Shown here one piece after another: positions 9,546 to 18,632 of a DNA stretch of 64,000 nt (within the stretch, counting starts at the first letter, position 1; every line of letters begins with the position of its first letter). The DNA comes from Ardenticatenaceae bacterium. Its GTDB lineage: Bacteria > Chloroflexota > Anaerolineae > Promineifilales > Promineifilaceae. The stretch lies in contig JACKBS010000011.1 of NCBI GenBank assembly GCA_020634435.1, positions 186,001 through 250,000 on the forward strand. The letters are read 5' to 3'. Both the position numbers and the translations under genes were made by a program. The notes beneath the pieces are model-generated. The model had not been told where the DNA came from. It searched no databases and saw only the letters and a program-made list of their open reading frames with translations.

Positions 9546-10903
9546 AAGCTGTTTTGGTTGAAAGGTAGTGAATTGAACCTCGGTAAGCTAAAAAGTACTC
9601 CCGAAAAAATCCAAAGAATATTTCGACAAGGATTTAGCTCAATGTACTCTCCAAAAAATAGAAGCACAGCAAAGGCTACAATAGAGGTTGTAAAAACTGT
9701 CGCAAGTATCTTTAAATCTCCACTTAGCAAAGTTGAAAGCTTTAGACCATACAAGATTATAGTTAGCAGCAGCCAAAGAAATAGTAAAAAACCAACCCAA
9801 CCGGTTTCCACTATCACTTTTAGGTACGAATTGTCTGTTGTTATAAGTGACGAAGTATACTTTAAGCTGGCCGCACCGCTCATGCCTACACCAACGCCGT
9901 AAGGATTATCTTGAATAACGGTCCAAATACCACTCCAGGTACGAACCCGATCTAAGATTGATGCATCTTCTAATGGATTTGCCAGCGAAGCTACTCGTTC
10001 GTTTAACGCTGGATTTTCTAAGTAGGGAGAGATCGAAACAACCAGGCGAGGAAACCATAACGCGCTTGTAATTATAGACAACAAAACGAGAGGGTAGAGC
10101 AATCTTAAAAGTTTTTTGTGCCAGAATAGTTTCAGAGTGGATAAAAAGATAGCAATAAAAGTAGCAAACCAGGCAGCTCGCACAAAGGTAAAAAGTAGCG
10201 CCGCAATCATGAGGATGATTGCAAAGTACATCCATTTATTTAGACGCCTAAACAACATCACTGTTGCAAGTGTAGAAATAGCTAGAGTGAGATAAAAACC
10301 AAAGTCAACAGCGCTCCCAAGTGTTGACATAAGTCGGTATCTTCCAGTTCCCGCAATCATCATTGTTGCAGATAACTGTTGAATCCATGCTAGCTCAGTG
10401 GCCGTATAACCGCGCAATAACTGGACCAGTGCGTACAAAGAGATAAGGAAGGCGGTGATCCAAAACACTCGTAACAGGCGCCAAACCTGTTCTACGCTAT
10501 TAAAGGCGTAAAACCCTAAAAAATGAAGCAGTATTCCGCTGGCTAAAAAACGCCAACCTAAAAATCCCTGTACTATTGAAGCAAGCAAAGGGTTAAACAC
10601 TGTTAAAAGAACAAATGAGGTAAAAACGGCAATTGCGAGTGTTGCTTTTGAGTATGGTAGACGATGAGAGCGAACTAGTCTTGTAAACAATACGCTACCT
10701 AGTAGCCCGAAACACATAAAATCATAAACTACCGTGATTAAAGTGTCTGGAATAGGCAAATAGCGCTTTAAATGACCAATAAATGCGCCCAAGAAAAGTA
10801 CTAACCAGAAACCTACTTCTATTTTTGAAAAGGGAAGCTTGAGAGGAATTGAATACTTGTTGGTGAGATCGTATTCCAATTGGGGTGTTGAGGTTGAGTT
10901 CAT
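9542..10903 (-). CDS. Second O-antigen ligase/polymerase-like membrane protein, 453 aa
   Basis: A polytopic protein with about 10-12 hydrophobic segments and a periplasmic-type loop. The loop is followed by TDNSYLKVIVETGWVGFLLFL, the usual C-terminal signature of the O-antigen ligase family. Together with the gene at 3160-4524 it makes two such proteins in one locus, so one may be the polymerase and the other a ligase or acceptor-specific transferase. I place the start at ATG 10903 because it makes an ATGA overlap with the upstream gene. The longer frame to 11029 would run back through that gene and adds residues without hydrophobic or conserved character. Confidence 0.78.
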   Translation of the reverse strand: MNSTSTPQLEYDLTNKYSIPLKLPFSKIEVGFWLVLFLGAFIGHLKRYLPIPDTLITVVYDFMCFGLLGSVLFTRLVRSHRLPYSKATLAIAVFTSFVLLTVFNPLLASIVQGFLGWRFLASGILLHFLGFYAFNSVEQVWRLLRVFWITAFLISLYALVQLLRGYTATELAWIQQLSATMMIAGTGRYRLMSTLGSAVDFGFYLTLAISTLATVMLFRRLNKWMYFAIILMIAALLFTFVRAAWFATFIAIFLSTLKLFWHKKLLRLLYPLVLLSIITSALWFPRLVVSISPYLENPALNERVASLANPLEDASILDRVRTWSGIWTVIQDNPYGVGVGMSGAASLKYTSSLITTDNSYLKVIVETGWVGFLLFLWLLLTIILYGLKLSTLLSGDLKILATVFTTSIVAFAVLLFFGEYIELNPCRNILWIFSGVLFSLPRFNSLPFNQNSL

Positions 10904-11652
10904 CGCTCTTGTTCTATCGAATTTAGGAGGTAAAGACGGACACTTCCAACGTAAGCAGTTGCGTTCCCATAAAGGTTGACAGGAGCCACCGTTACTCTTT
11001 CCTTTTCGTTGTTTGCTTGCGGTAGACAAAACACGTCCGCATACGTTGTCCAGGGCTGAGTTCCAATATTGGAAAGTAGACTGTTACCCATAGGTGAGTT
11101 ATCGGGAGAATATGTTTCCCAATACAACCAATACGAAGGTATAGAATCTGCACGAGTAACGGCGGCCTGGGTCACAAAAAGATAACATCTACCAGTGGTT
11201 AAAGCCAAGGTTTGACTGAGCGAAGAGTGACCTTCTCCTCCACGTGAATGTTCAGCGACAAAACTGTCACTCACTTGGGTTGTGGAGGATAGTTGCCAGC
11301 TTGAATTATGCTGAATCCAGTTATTTAGTCCAAGGTTAAACTCAGGATTGTACAGTAACTGTGTCCCAACTTCATACACTAGATGTAGATTTTTCTGCTG
11401 TAAATGAGTCACAGCTTCTTGATATGCAGCTACTTCCTGTGCCGCTATGACTTTTTGGGTAGCGCCAATCGATGAATCGGTTAACGCAGTTAACATAGCA
11501 AGGCGTTCTTCTAGCCCTAAGCGAGGATCACCTAGACCTCTATTAAAGGTAACCGCGTTAATATTATGTATAGCGTTTAAACTCACCGTCTGGGAAAAAA
11601 TAGCATAGCATATTATTGCGATGATTCCTGCAGGCACAAACAAGGTTTTCAT
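10900..11652 (-). CDS. Exported protein with carbohydrate-binding-like domain, 250 aa
   Basis: There is an N-terminal signal or anchor helix (residues about 5-25). Then comes a helical region, and from about residue 103 a segment LLYNPEFNLGLNNW leading into alternating beta strands with paired Cys. This resembles the opening of jelly-roll carbohydrate-binding modules (N-P-x-F...G...W). No catalytic motif is visible. It lies between a glycosyltransferase-like gene and a polymerase-like gene, and its stop overlaps the next start (ATGA). A role in presenting or binding the glycan outside the cell is inferred. I do not recognise a named family for the whole protein. Confidence 0.55.
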   Translation of the reverse strand: MKTLFVPAGIIAIICYAIFSQTVSLNAIHNINAVTFNRGLGDPRLGLEERLAMLTALTDSSIGATQKVIAAQEVAAYQEAVTHLQQKNLHLVYEVGTQLLYNPEFNLGLNNWIQHNSSWQLSSTTQVSDSFVAEHSRGGEGHSSLSQTLALTTGRCYLFVTQAAVTRADSIPSYWLYWETYSPDNSPMGNSLLSNIGTQPWTTYADVFCLPQANNEKERVTVAPVNLYGNATAYVGSVRLYLLNSIEQER

Positions 11653-11666
11653 TGAGTTACTTCTTC

Positions 11667-11712
11667 ATGAATCAGATGGTATACGTCGAATGAATCAGAT
11701 GGTATACGTCTA
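11667..11712. repeat. 23-bp tandem duplication at the 3' end of a glycosyltransferase-like gene
   Basis: The unit beginning ATGAATCAGATGGTATACGT occurs at 11667-11689 and again at 11690-11712, with one difference at position 22 of the unit. Because 23 is not a multiple of 3, the extra copy shifts the minus-strand frame and creates the present TGA at 11672. Removing one copy in silico restores a frame that ends in TGA at 11649-11651, overlapping the ATG of the next gene in an ATGA arrangement. Confidence 0.9.
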
Positions 11713-13048
11713 ACTTGTTTAACTTCTCTACTTTTTGCCATTCTCCTGTGATTGATGTGTGGGAAGCAATATTATCAATTAACTGACTTGCAAGATATTG
11801 AGAACGGCCGTCATAAAGAGTGTCTATTGTAGCGCAAAATCGCTTGGCCCGGTGACGTATGTTAGGTTTCTTATCTAACAAATCTTTTAATTCTTGAACC
11901 ACATCATTTGGTCTCTGGTAACAGTTAACCAAACCGTGTTTCTGAAAACCATACCAGTCCATATTTTGGCCGGAAAAATCATAGTAAAGTGGGACAACGT
12001 TCATTAACGCAGCCTCAAGCAATATGTTGGAATCGCCAGCTATGATTGCATCGGTACTGCTGAGAAATTCCAGGGCAGATTCTGTACGGCCGTCTGAAAA
12101 CTGCCAGCCATGACGTTCAGCAAATGTGTTCCAGGAGGCGAAACGTGAGTCCGCAGGATGTGGCCTCAACACAATTTGCAATTGGGGAATTTGTTGATTT
12201 AACATCTCTGCTAACGAAGAAAGATCTTCTAGCGTGTTTAATGGGTTAACGCAAACCCCGACGCAACTAACTTTATTGGAAGCGTTGATTGATTTTTGGT
12301 ATTTGTCGAACTTTGGAATACCAATTAGATAAACCTTGGTACTTGATACGCCACAAATGGCATATTTTTCGGCGGCATCCATGCCATCAAGTAAGGCATA
12401 ATCAAATGCGAGAGGAGGGAATTTTGTGGTAACTGATGCATGTTGCATATAAACTGTCGGAATTTGCTCATCTCGGGCTGCATTAAGAAGCGCCCTGGTC
12501 CACATTAGATGATCGTTTGCCATTACCAAGACTTCGGGTTGTTTGTCAGCCAGGAATTGTCTTGTGTAGATATAAAAACCATATGCTAATAAGTAGTCGT
12601 CGAGTACATAGCGGTAGGTTTCTCGCATTTCTGAGCTTTCACGCAGATAGTTAAAAATCACGAGAGGCAAAAAGCAAAGGGCATATATATAGGTCCAGAA
12701 TAAAGGAAACTTCTCGCCAACTTCGTACACACCAAGCAATCTGCTGTTTGAGCAATATTCTAAAACCGGTTGAAGTGCAGAATATTCGTTCCTGTGTACC
12801 ACGAAAAAGAGTTTGTCCCCCTCATTGATTAGGGGCATTTGCGCGCTTTTGGGTAAGGAGGTGAAGGTTTGAACCATGCGCCAAAGAAATGACCCAATCC
12901 TGACAATTACACCAGGTCTGGGACAACCGACTTTTATTGTCTTGGTTACTTTTAAATAGGGGGGTAAAAACATATAGCTAAAGTTAGTCACATCTAACTT
13001 TGTCGCATCCCAAAAAATCTGCCAAAAACTAAAAAATTTGTTCAACAA
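11672..13048 (-). CDS. GT-B-like glycosyltransferase, paralogue 1, 458 aa
   Basis: The protein is homologous along its whole length to the next gene (13061-14455). Shared motifs are YMQHASVT, a (D/E)G-A-A-EKYA stretch, the HP motif in VLRPHPADSRF, and GDSNILLEAALMNVVPLYYDF. These suggest a GT-B fold related to capsule or polysialyltransferase-like and CDP-glycerol-transferase-like enzymes. Start is TTG at 13048, since no ATG is nearby and the paralogue aligns from there. The last 5 residues are new: they result from the 23-bp tandem duplication at 11667-11712. The location in a pseudaminic acid locus makes a nonulosonic-acid transferase role plausible but unproven. Confidence 0.65.
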   Translation of the reverse strand: MLNKFFSFWQIFWDATKLDVTNFSYMFLPPYLKVTKTIKVGCPRPGVIVRIGSFLWRMVQTFTSLPKSAQMPLINEGDKLFFVVHRNEYSALQPVLEYCSNSRLLGVYEVGEKFPLFWTYIYALCFLPLVIFNYLRESSEMRETYRYVLDDYLLAYGFYIYTRQFLADKQPEVLVMANDHLMWTRALLNAARDEQIPTVYMQHASVTTKFPPLAFDYALLDGMDAAEKYAICGVSSTKVYLIGIPKFDKYQKSINASNKVSCVGVCVNPLNTLEDLSSLAEMLNQQIPQLQIVLRPHPADSRFASWNTFAERHGWQFSDGRTESALEFLSSTDAIIAGDSNILLEAALMNVVPLYYDFSGQNMDWYGFQKHGLVNCYQRPNDVVQELKDLLDKKPNIRHRAKRFCATIDTLYDGRSQYLASQLIDNIASHTSITGEWQKVEKLNKLDVYHLIHSTYTI

Positions 13049-13060
13049 TGCTGCCCTTTT

Positions 13061-14455
13061 CTACCCACTACTGTTTTGCAGTGCCAAGTTTAATCTGTTA
13101 ACTATTATTCCACTTGCCAATTTTTGGGAAAGCCAAAGACGATAGTCGATGGCTTCTTGTGCAATCTGATAAATCAAATTGGTCGCAAGTTCGCTGGAGC
13201 GACCTTCATATATTGTCTCAACAGTTGCACAAAAAGTTTTGGCCTTAGTTCTAAAGTTGTAGGTGCGACTGCCCCGGTCAATTTCTTTTATGCACTCTGC
13301 AACGGACAGAGGATCAGCGTGGTAAACAACCAGACCATTTTTCAGGAACCCGTACCAATCTAAATGATTTTTCATAAAATCGTAGTAGATGGGAACCACG
13401 TTCATTAAGGCAGCCTCTAGCAAAATGTTTGAATCCCCGGCCAAAATAACATCCATACTAGCTAAAAATTGAAAAGCATCCTCTGTTTTGCCATCTGAAT
13501 AAGCCCAGCCGAGTTGCGCTGCTGTTTGTTGCCATTCAGTTGCTCTTGCATCTCCTGGATGTGACCTAAGGAATATATTCTTGTTAAAAATTGCATCGTT
13601 GAGCGCCTTGCCAAGTATGATGACAGATTGCAATTCATCGAGCATACCTACGCAAATACCTATCTTTTGAACTTTACTTCGCTTGTTAACCTTTGTGAAA
13701 TATTTGTCAAAATGAGGCGTGCCAATTAAAAACACGCTGGTTTTAGATGCACCACGGCTGGCATACTTTTCTGCGGCGTTATCGCCTTCCAACAAGGCAA
13801 AATCTACAGTCAGAGGGGGGAATCTTTCTGTTACCGAAGCGTGTTGAAGATAAACCGTCTTGATCTTTTCTTCCCTGGCTGCCTTCATAAGAGTTCGTGT
13901 CCACACGAGATGGTCGTTCGACAAGATGACAACTGAAGGCTGGATCTTTCTCAGCAACCAGATCATGAAAATAAAAAGACCGTACGACAACCAGTAGGCG
14001 TCAAACACATAATGGAAAGCTTTTTTTCCCAATCCTCGTGCTTTTAAGAATTTTATGAATACTAATGGGAAAAAGGGTAAAGCGGTCAAATAGACCCAAA
14101 AAAGGGGCAGCTGTTCATTGCCAAAGCCGTTAATACCGAAGAAATAACTCTTGTCAAATTTTTGGGCTAACGGCCGTAAAACTCTTTCCTGATTATTGGT
14201 CACTGCAAAAAAAAATGGTTGATGTTGAGAATTAACGGAAACTTTGCGCGGACTTTGCCAAAGGCTTTTAATCATATGCCAGAAAAACGCAGCGATTCTC
14301 ACTCCTATACCTTTTCTAGGGACACCGGATTTTAGATTTACCTGGTATTTAATATTGTGCGGTAAATACAAATAAGTGAGATCGGCAACATCTAAAGATA
14401 TCGCATGTTTTGTTTCTCTGATGGCGCTGAAAAAATAATTCAATATTTCGATCAT
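13061..14455 (-). CDS. GT-B-like glycosyltransferase, paralogue 2, 464 aa
   Basis: This is the tandem paralogue of the 11672-13048 product, 12 bp upstream of it. Shared motifs are YLQHASVTERFPPL, FALLEGDNAAEKYA, LRSHPGDARATEW and GDSNILLEAALMNVVPIYYDF. The HP dipeptide and the Glu-rich GDSN..LEAALMN block look like donor-binding elements of GT-B enzymes such as polysialyltransferase-like proteins. Hydrophobic segments near residues 115-135 and 160-180 may contact the membrane. It carries one ACGGCCGT palindrome. The two copies have diverged in their C-termini, suggesting different acceptors. Donor is not established. Confidence 0.65.
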   Translation of the reverse strand: MIEILNYFFSAIRETKHAISLDVADLTYLYLPHNIKYQVNLKSGVPRKGIGVRIAAFFWHMIKSLWQSPRKVSVNSQHQPFFFAVTNNQERVLRPLAQKFDKSYFFGINGFGNEQLPLFWVYLTALPFFPLVFIKFLKARGLGKKAFHYVFDAYWLSYGLFIFMIWLLRKIQPSVVILSNDHLVWTRTLMKAAREEKIKTVYLQHASVTERFPPLTVDFALLEGDNAAEKYASRGASKTSVFLIGTPHFDKYFTKVNKRSKVQKIGICVGMLDELQSVIILGKALNDAIFNKNIFLRSHPGDARATEWQQTAAQLGWAYSDGKTEDAFQFLASMDVILAGDSNILLEAALMNVVPIYYDFMKNHLDWYGFLKNGLVVYHADPLSVAECIKEIDRGSRTYNFRTKAKTFCATVETIYEGRSSELATNLIYQIAQEAIDYRLWLSQKLASGIIVNRLNLALQNSSG

Positions 14456-14494
14456 TATGAAAAGGTAGGTAACGTTCCGGCAATGCTTCTTTTG

Positions 14495-15979
14495 TTAACC
14501 TGTGCGAAACCTACCCCAGGCAAAAGCTGTCAACTTTTCAATGGATTGACGTCTGGATATCACAAAAACCGCTAAACCAATGATTCCCAAAGGTGTTGAA
14601 AATTCTGTGATGCTACCTACGACAAAAAGTGCCATAGCAATGATGCTGCCCAATGGCAGCACATCTGTTAAATAACCCCTTTGCAATTTGCCCCCATGTA
14701 TTAAACGTGAGCCAAGCTGTGCCTGCAAAACAACAAATATGATGCTTCCGCCCAACATGGCAACGGCTATCCAATATACGTCCAGGTTCAAAAAGCCGAT
14801 CAAGCCACTTAATGCAGTAATAAAGATAACGGCAACAATGCTAATAACAGCTACTTTCATCTGCTGATTCCTGGCGATGGCTACTGTGTTGTAGCCGAAG
14901 ATCACCGAAAGCACAGCCTGCATTACCAGCATGACGCTCAAAATACCAACCACTGGCTTATATTGGGGAAGAAAAATGTTGAGCAGGGGCGTAAGCAGGA
15001 TCATAACAAATACGACCAGGAATACGGCCGTACTGTACAAATCATTAACTTTGTTAACAACCTTCCTTACTTCCTCATCCGGTAAGCCATCCCGAGTTTT
15101 GGTTAGAATCGAGGGAAACACGACCCAGGTAACCGCCCGCAATCCCAATAGAGTGGCATAAGTGACACTATTGGCCAGAGAAAAATATCCCAGTTCTTCT
15201 ACAGAGTAAAAAATACTAACTACCGTTCTGCCCATAATGGTGATAAGGGAATAACTTAACGTATAGACAAGTAGCGGTATACCAATAGCCATCATTTGCC
15301 AGGCAATCGGGAAATCAAACTCAAGTTTTAAGGAAAAAGGCGGACGAAAAATAAAAACTAAGACAGCAATTAAGCTTGAAAAACCGGTTGCGGCCAACAC
15401 AGCCAAAATTAGCGCTTCGTCGCGAAAGAAGAAAACTACAATAAGCGGGAGGGCAGCAATGAGAATCTCACCAACGATTATCCGGTTTAATTTGCCGTAT
15501 ACGCGGTAGATATTTGAAAATACTTCTTTCAGATGTGACAAACCAACGATTAGGCTGATGGCAAAAGTGTATTGATAAAAGTTGTACTTTGGAAAAAGAG
15601 GAATCTCCTGAAACTGAACGTAAGCTCCGACGACTGCTAAAAACGCCGCAATTAGAAGCGTCATGGTAAAGGAAGCATTGATGTATTTTGCCTGCCGCTC
15701 TTTGTCGGACAGAGCATTTACCGCCAATTCAACATTGATGGCATGCTGAAACCCAAAGCCTGTGTACATCAAATATTGCTGCATCAATGTTAAAAAGCCC
15801 CATATCCCGAAGAGATAAGGCCCGAGGAATTTGGCAACGAGGATGCCGCGTACAAACTGCATCGCGTAGCCTAGGTAACGAGATGCAGTAAAGAGCACAA
15901 CCTGATTCTGCCCGATGTTGCGCATCATGGACCAGACGTGAGAGGGGCGTGTTGAGGTCAATCTAGATATTCTTCCCAT
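14495..15979 (-). CDS. Polysaccharide flippase (Wzx/MATE-like), 494 aa
   Basis: A polytopic membrane protein with about 12-14 hydrophobic segments and the N-terminal signature GYAMQFVRGILVAKFLGPYLFGIWGFL, typical of polysaccharide-biosynthesis flippases. It should move undecaprenyl-diphosphate-linked glycan across the membrane for polymerisation by one of the two Wzy-like proteins in the locus. ATG at 15979 is the only good start. The gap to pseI is 64 bp, so it may be read from the pse operon. Substrate specificity of Wzx proteins is not predictable here. Confidence 0.85.
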   Translation of the reverse strand: MGRISRLTSTRPSHVWSMMRNIGQNQVVLFTASRYLGYAMQFVRGILVAKFLGPYLFGIWGFLTLMQQYLMYTGFGFQHAINVELAVNALSDKERQAKYINASFTMTLLIAAFLAVVGAYVQFQEIPLFPKYNFYQYTFAISLIVGLSHLKEVFSNIYRVYGKLNRIIVGEILIAALPLIVVFFFRDEALILAVLAATGFSSLIAVLVFIFRPPFSLKLEFDFPIAWQMMAIGIPLLVYTLSYSLITIMGRTVVSIFYSVEELGYFSLANSVTYATLLGLRAVTWVVFPSILTKTRDGLPDEEVRKVVNKVNDLYSTAVFLVVFVMILLTPLLNIFLPQYKPVVGILSVMLVMQAVLSVIFGYNTVAIARNQQMKVAVISIVAVIFITALSGLIGFLNLDVYWIAVAMLGGSIIFVVLQAQLGSRLIHGGKLQRGYLTDVLPLGSIIAMALFVVGSITEFSTPLGIIGLAVFVISRRQSIEKLTAFAWGRFRTG

Positions 15980-16043
15980 ATATTTATATTCACCGGGTTT
16001 GGTTCCAAATAAATACTAGAAACAGCACTGTGAACTGTCTTTT

Positions 16044-17099
16044 TTATCCATGACTTAATAAATCCCAGGTAACAGGCGTCCCGCGTTTCACGGATTTGCT
16101 AGCTTTCTTGCCCAAAACATCTGGTAAGTAACGTGTGTGCAGCCCATGTCCTGGACGAATAGAGCGCACATTTTTTGTGGTAAACGGTTCACCGGAGGCT
16201 ATGTCTTCTACAACAAAGAGTGAGCGGCGAAAGTTTTTGCTTTTAGTTTCGGTTTGCGTGGGGCCGTATTGAACTTTGCCTAGCGCTTGTTCCGCGGTAC
16301 GAACCGCAGCAACCATCTGCTTAAACTCATCAGGCTCGAGAGAAAACTCGCTGTCAGGTCCTTTCATGTTGCGAGAAAGGGTAAAATGCTTTTCGATAAT
16401 ACAGGCACCCAGTGCAACGGCCGTTACCGGCACTGCAATGTCCATTGAATGATCTGATAAGCCAACCGGCACGCCGAATGTCTGAGCCAGGTTGGGAATC
16501 GTGCGCAAATTCATGTCCTCTGGTCGAGCAGGGTATGAGCTGACACATTTGAGCAGGGCCAATTCTGTCGCGCCTGCCTGGTACAATGTTTGCACCGCTT
16601 CATCCAATTCGGCTAAGGTGGCCATGCCGTTAGACATGATAATGGGCTTCCCTGTTTGAGCAATTCTGCGCAGTAGAGGTAAGTCTACGTTTTCAAACGA
16701 GGCAACTTTGTAAGCGGGCACGTCCATTTGTTCCAGAAACGTTACGGCCGTTTCGTCAAACGGCGTTGAAAACAGATCCATCCCTAAACTGTTAGCAATC
16801 TCTTTTAACTTTGGCTGCCAATCCCAAGGTGTGTAGGCTTCCCCATACAAGTCGTATAAGTTTTTCCCCTCCCAGATGGTGCCTTCGATGCGGAAATAGG
16901 GATTATCGCAATCAATGGTTAGCGTATCGGCGGTATAAGTTTGTAACTTTACAGCATCGGCGCCAGATTCCTTTGCTGCTTCCAGTATTTTTACCGCCAG
17001 TTCAAAATCATGGTTATGATTTGCCGACATCTCGGCTATGACATAGGTTGGTTCATTTGGCCCGATACGACGGCCGTTTATCTTAATGTGTGTTTTCAT
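16044..17099 (-). CDS. pseI: Pseudaminic acid synthase (NeuB family), 351 aa
   Basis: The enzyme condenses phosphoenolpyruvate with 2,4-diacetamido-2,4,6-trideoxy-L-altrose to give pseudaminic acid. The NeuB domain begins YVIAEMSANHNHDFELAV, with AVKLQTYTADT, LFSTPFDETAV, VGLSDHSMDI and IIEKHFTLSR. A C-terminal SAF (antifreeze-like) domain starts near RRSLFVVEDIASGEP. The wording of the N-terminus (INGRRIGPNEPTYVIAEMSANH) fits PseI better than sialic acid synthase. ATG at 17099 gives the usual length and a 17-nt overlap with pseGH; the frame to 17222 would lie inside pseGH. It is the last enzyme-coding step of the pse operon shown here. Confidence 0.9.
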   Translation of the reverse strand: MKTHIKINGRRIGPNEPTYVIAEMSANHNHDFELAVKILEAAKESGADAVKLQTYTADTLTIDCDNPYFRIEGTIWEGKNLYDLYGEAYTPWDWQPKLKEIANSLGMDLFSTPFDETAVTFLEQMDVPAYKVASFENVDLPLLRRIAQTGKPIIMSNGMATLAELDEAVQTLYQAGATELALLKCVSSYPARPEDMNLRTIPNLAQTFGVPVGLSDHSMDIAVPVTAVALGACIIEKHFTLSRNMKGPDSEFSLEPDEFKQMVAAVRTAEQALGKVQYGPTQTETKSKNFRRSLFVVEDIASGEPFTTKNVRSIRPGHGLHTRYLPDVLGKKASKSVKRGTPVTWDLLSHG

Positions 17100-18627
17100 C
17101 GCTAGTAACCATCCACTCAAACTGTTTACAACTTTTTCCGTGAACAACAACTTCTTGTTTGATACAGGTGAACCCAGCTTTTTCAAAAGCGCGACTAGAG
17201 GCTTTGTTTTCTTGTAAAACAAAACCTGTGACTTTCATAACACCTAGTGCTGCGCACGCAAGATGACGAGTATACTGCAACAGCTTAGTTCCAGCACCCT
17301 GGCCACGCCCTTCAGAAGCGACTGAAAAGCTTATTTCCGCTGCATCATTTTCCGTTAGATCGTACCTGATTTGCCCAATTGGTTCCCCCGCACGATACAA
17401 CAACCACAAACGTGCCTGTTGGCTTTTTAGTTTGTTCTTAAACCATCGTTGATGATCGTCCCAGGGGATTGGCTCAGAGTGAAAAGCATTGTTACGCACC
17501 TGATGGTCGTTAGCCCAATGCCAGTAAAGTCTGCTGTCTTTGGGAAGGGCCGGACGAAGTGACCATTGGTGCTCATCTTCTATGAACACAGCTTGCATCA
17601 TGGCGGCAACCACCCGCTCGGCTCCGAATCCATCTACAAGTTCTTGTCCTCGTTGCGCCATTTGCTGGCGATTCGAGTGGTCAGCAAGATGCTTTTGTAA
17701 TGCCTGGCCGATGCCAGCGGCGTCAACATTTTCATACCAGCCCAGCTGATGTGCCACACCAAGCTGTTGCAGCGTGTGGGCGATGCCTTTCTGGTTTTCG
17801 GCAATGATTAAAATGAGCGTTGGTAAACCTAAGAAGGCCAGCTCCCAGTTGGTTGTCCCTCCAGCCGAAACGGCCATGTCGGCATTGGCAATGAGGGTAG
17901 GGATGTCTGTTGCGTTTTGTAAGAAAGTAATATGGTGCTTGTGCTGTAGGGTAACGGCCGTTTCTTCCAGCATGTTTCTGTGTTGATTCGCCGCGCCAAT
18001 CAACACGGTGACCGCGAGTGGCGTTTCTACAAACGCCAGAGCTTGAAGCACCTTCAACGTTTGATTATTGGCATCACTACCACCTAATGTGACCAGAAGC
18101 TTTTGGGCCACAGGTTTTGTCTCGCGATACCAGCCAACCCAAGGCAAAAACTCAGCTCTTAGCAGGGCATAATCACAGCCCAACAGCAGCTTTGTGTGGG
18201 AGCTGCGCCGTGGATAAAAGCTTTCATTGGCATATACATTTTGGTTTAAAATTAGGTTGGCGCTGTAATTCTTACAATGCCCAAAATCATCGACAAATAA
18301 GAGAGGCAAGCCAGCCTGATTGACTTTTTGCTGATAGTCTGTCCCAAAGTCATAGCCATCAACGACCAACCAGGTTGCATTTAGGTTTTGGGCGTGGGCA
18401 ATCGTTTCCGCCGCATCTGCCGCGCTGCCAACTACAATCTGGTCCGTTAAGTAGCAGAGGCGAATAGCTTCTGCCGCCAAACGTTTTTCAAGCCCGGTCA
18501 GTCGCTCCGCCAACAAGAAAGTGACCTGCCCTCCCTGACGCTGCCATGCCTGAGCCAGCGCCAGACAACGCATCACGTGACCAGTGCCTCTCTGGGTGCT
18601 TGCATCGGCTCGAACTAATAAGTTCAT
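17083..18627 (-). CDS. pseG: Fused PseG hydrolase and PseH-like N-acetyltransferase, 514 aa
   Basis: Residues about 1-340 are PseG, the UDP-sugar hydrolase of pseudaminic acid synthesis: LVRADASTQRGTGHVMRCLAL at the start, LLVTLGGSDANN, and VSAGGTTNWELAFLGLPT near the donor site. From about residue 355 a GNAT domain follows, with SLRPALPKDSRLYWHWANDHQVR, the acetyl-CoA loop GRGQGAG and ENKASSRAFEKAGF. It matches the PseH step (N-4 acetylation), which precedes PseG in the pathway. No separate pseH is present, so the fusion completes the route. ATG 18627 is preferred to GTG 18633, which overlaps the pseF stop. Confidence 0.88.
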   Translation of the reverse strand: MNLLVRADASTQRGTGHVMRCLALAQAWQRQGGQVTFLLAERLTGLEKRLAAEAIRLCYLTDQIVVGSAADAAETIAHAQNLNATWLVVDGYDFGTDYQQKVNQAGLPLLFVDDFGHCKNYSANLILNQNVYANESFYPRRSSHTKLLLGCDYALLRAEFLPWVGWYRETKPVAQKLLVTLGGSDANNQTLKVLQALAFVETPLAVTVLIGAANQHRNMLEETAVTLQHKHHITFLQNATDIPTLIANADMAVSAGGTTNWELAFLGLPTLILIIAENQKGIAHTLQQLGVAHQLGWYENVDAAGIGQALQKHLADHSNRQQMAQRGQELVDGFGAERVVAAMMQAVFIEDEHQWSLRPALPKDSRLYWHWANDHQVRNNAFHSEPIPWDDHQRWFKNKLKSQQARLWLLYRAGEPIGQIRYDLTENDAAEISFSVASEGRGQGAGTKLLQYTRHLACAALGVMKVTGFVLQENKASSRAFEKAGFTCIKQEVVVHGKSCKQFEWMVTSDENTH

Positions 18628-18632
18628 ACTCA

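Noticed and set aside
17100..17222. N-terminal extension of pseI
   Set aside because: It overlaps pseGH coding sequence and is not part of the NeuB domain; ATG 17099 gives the family length.
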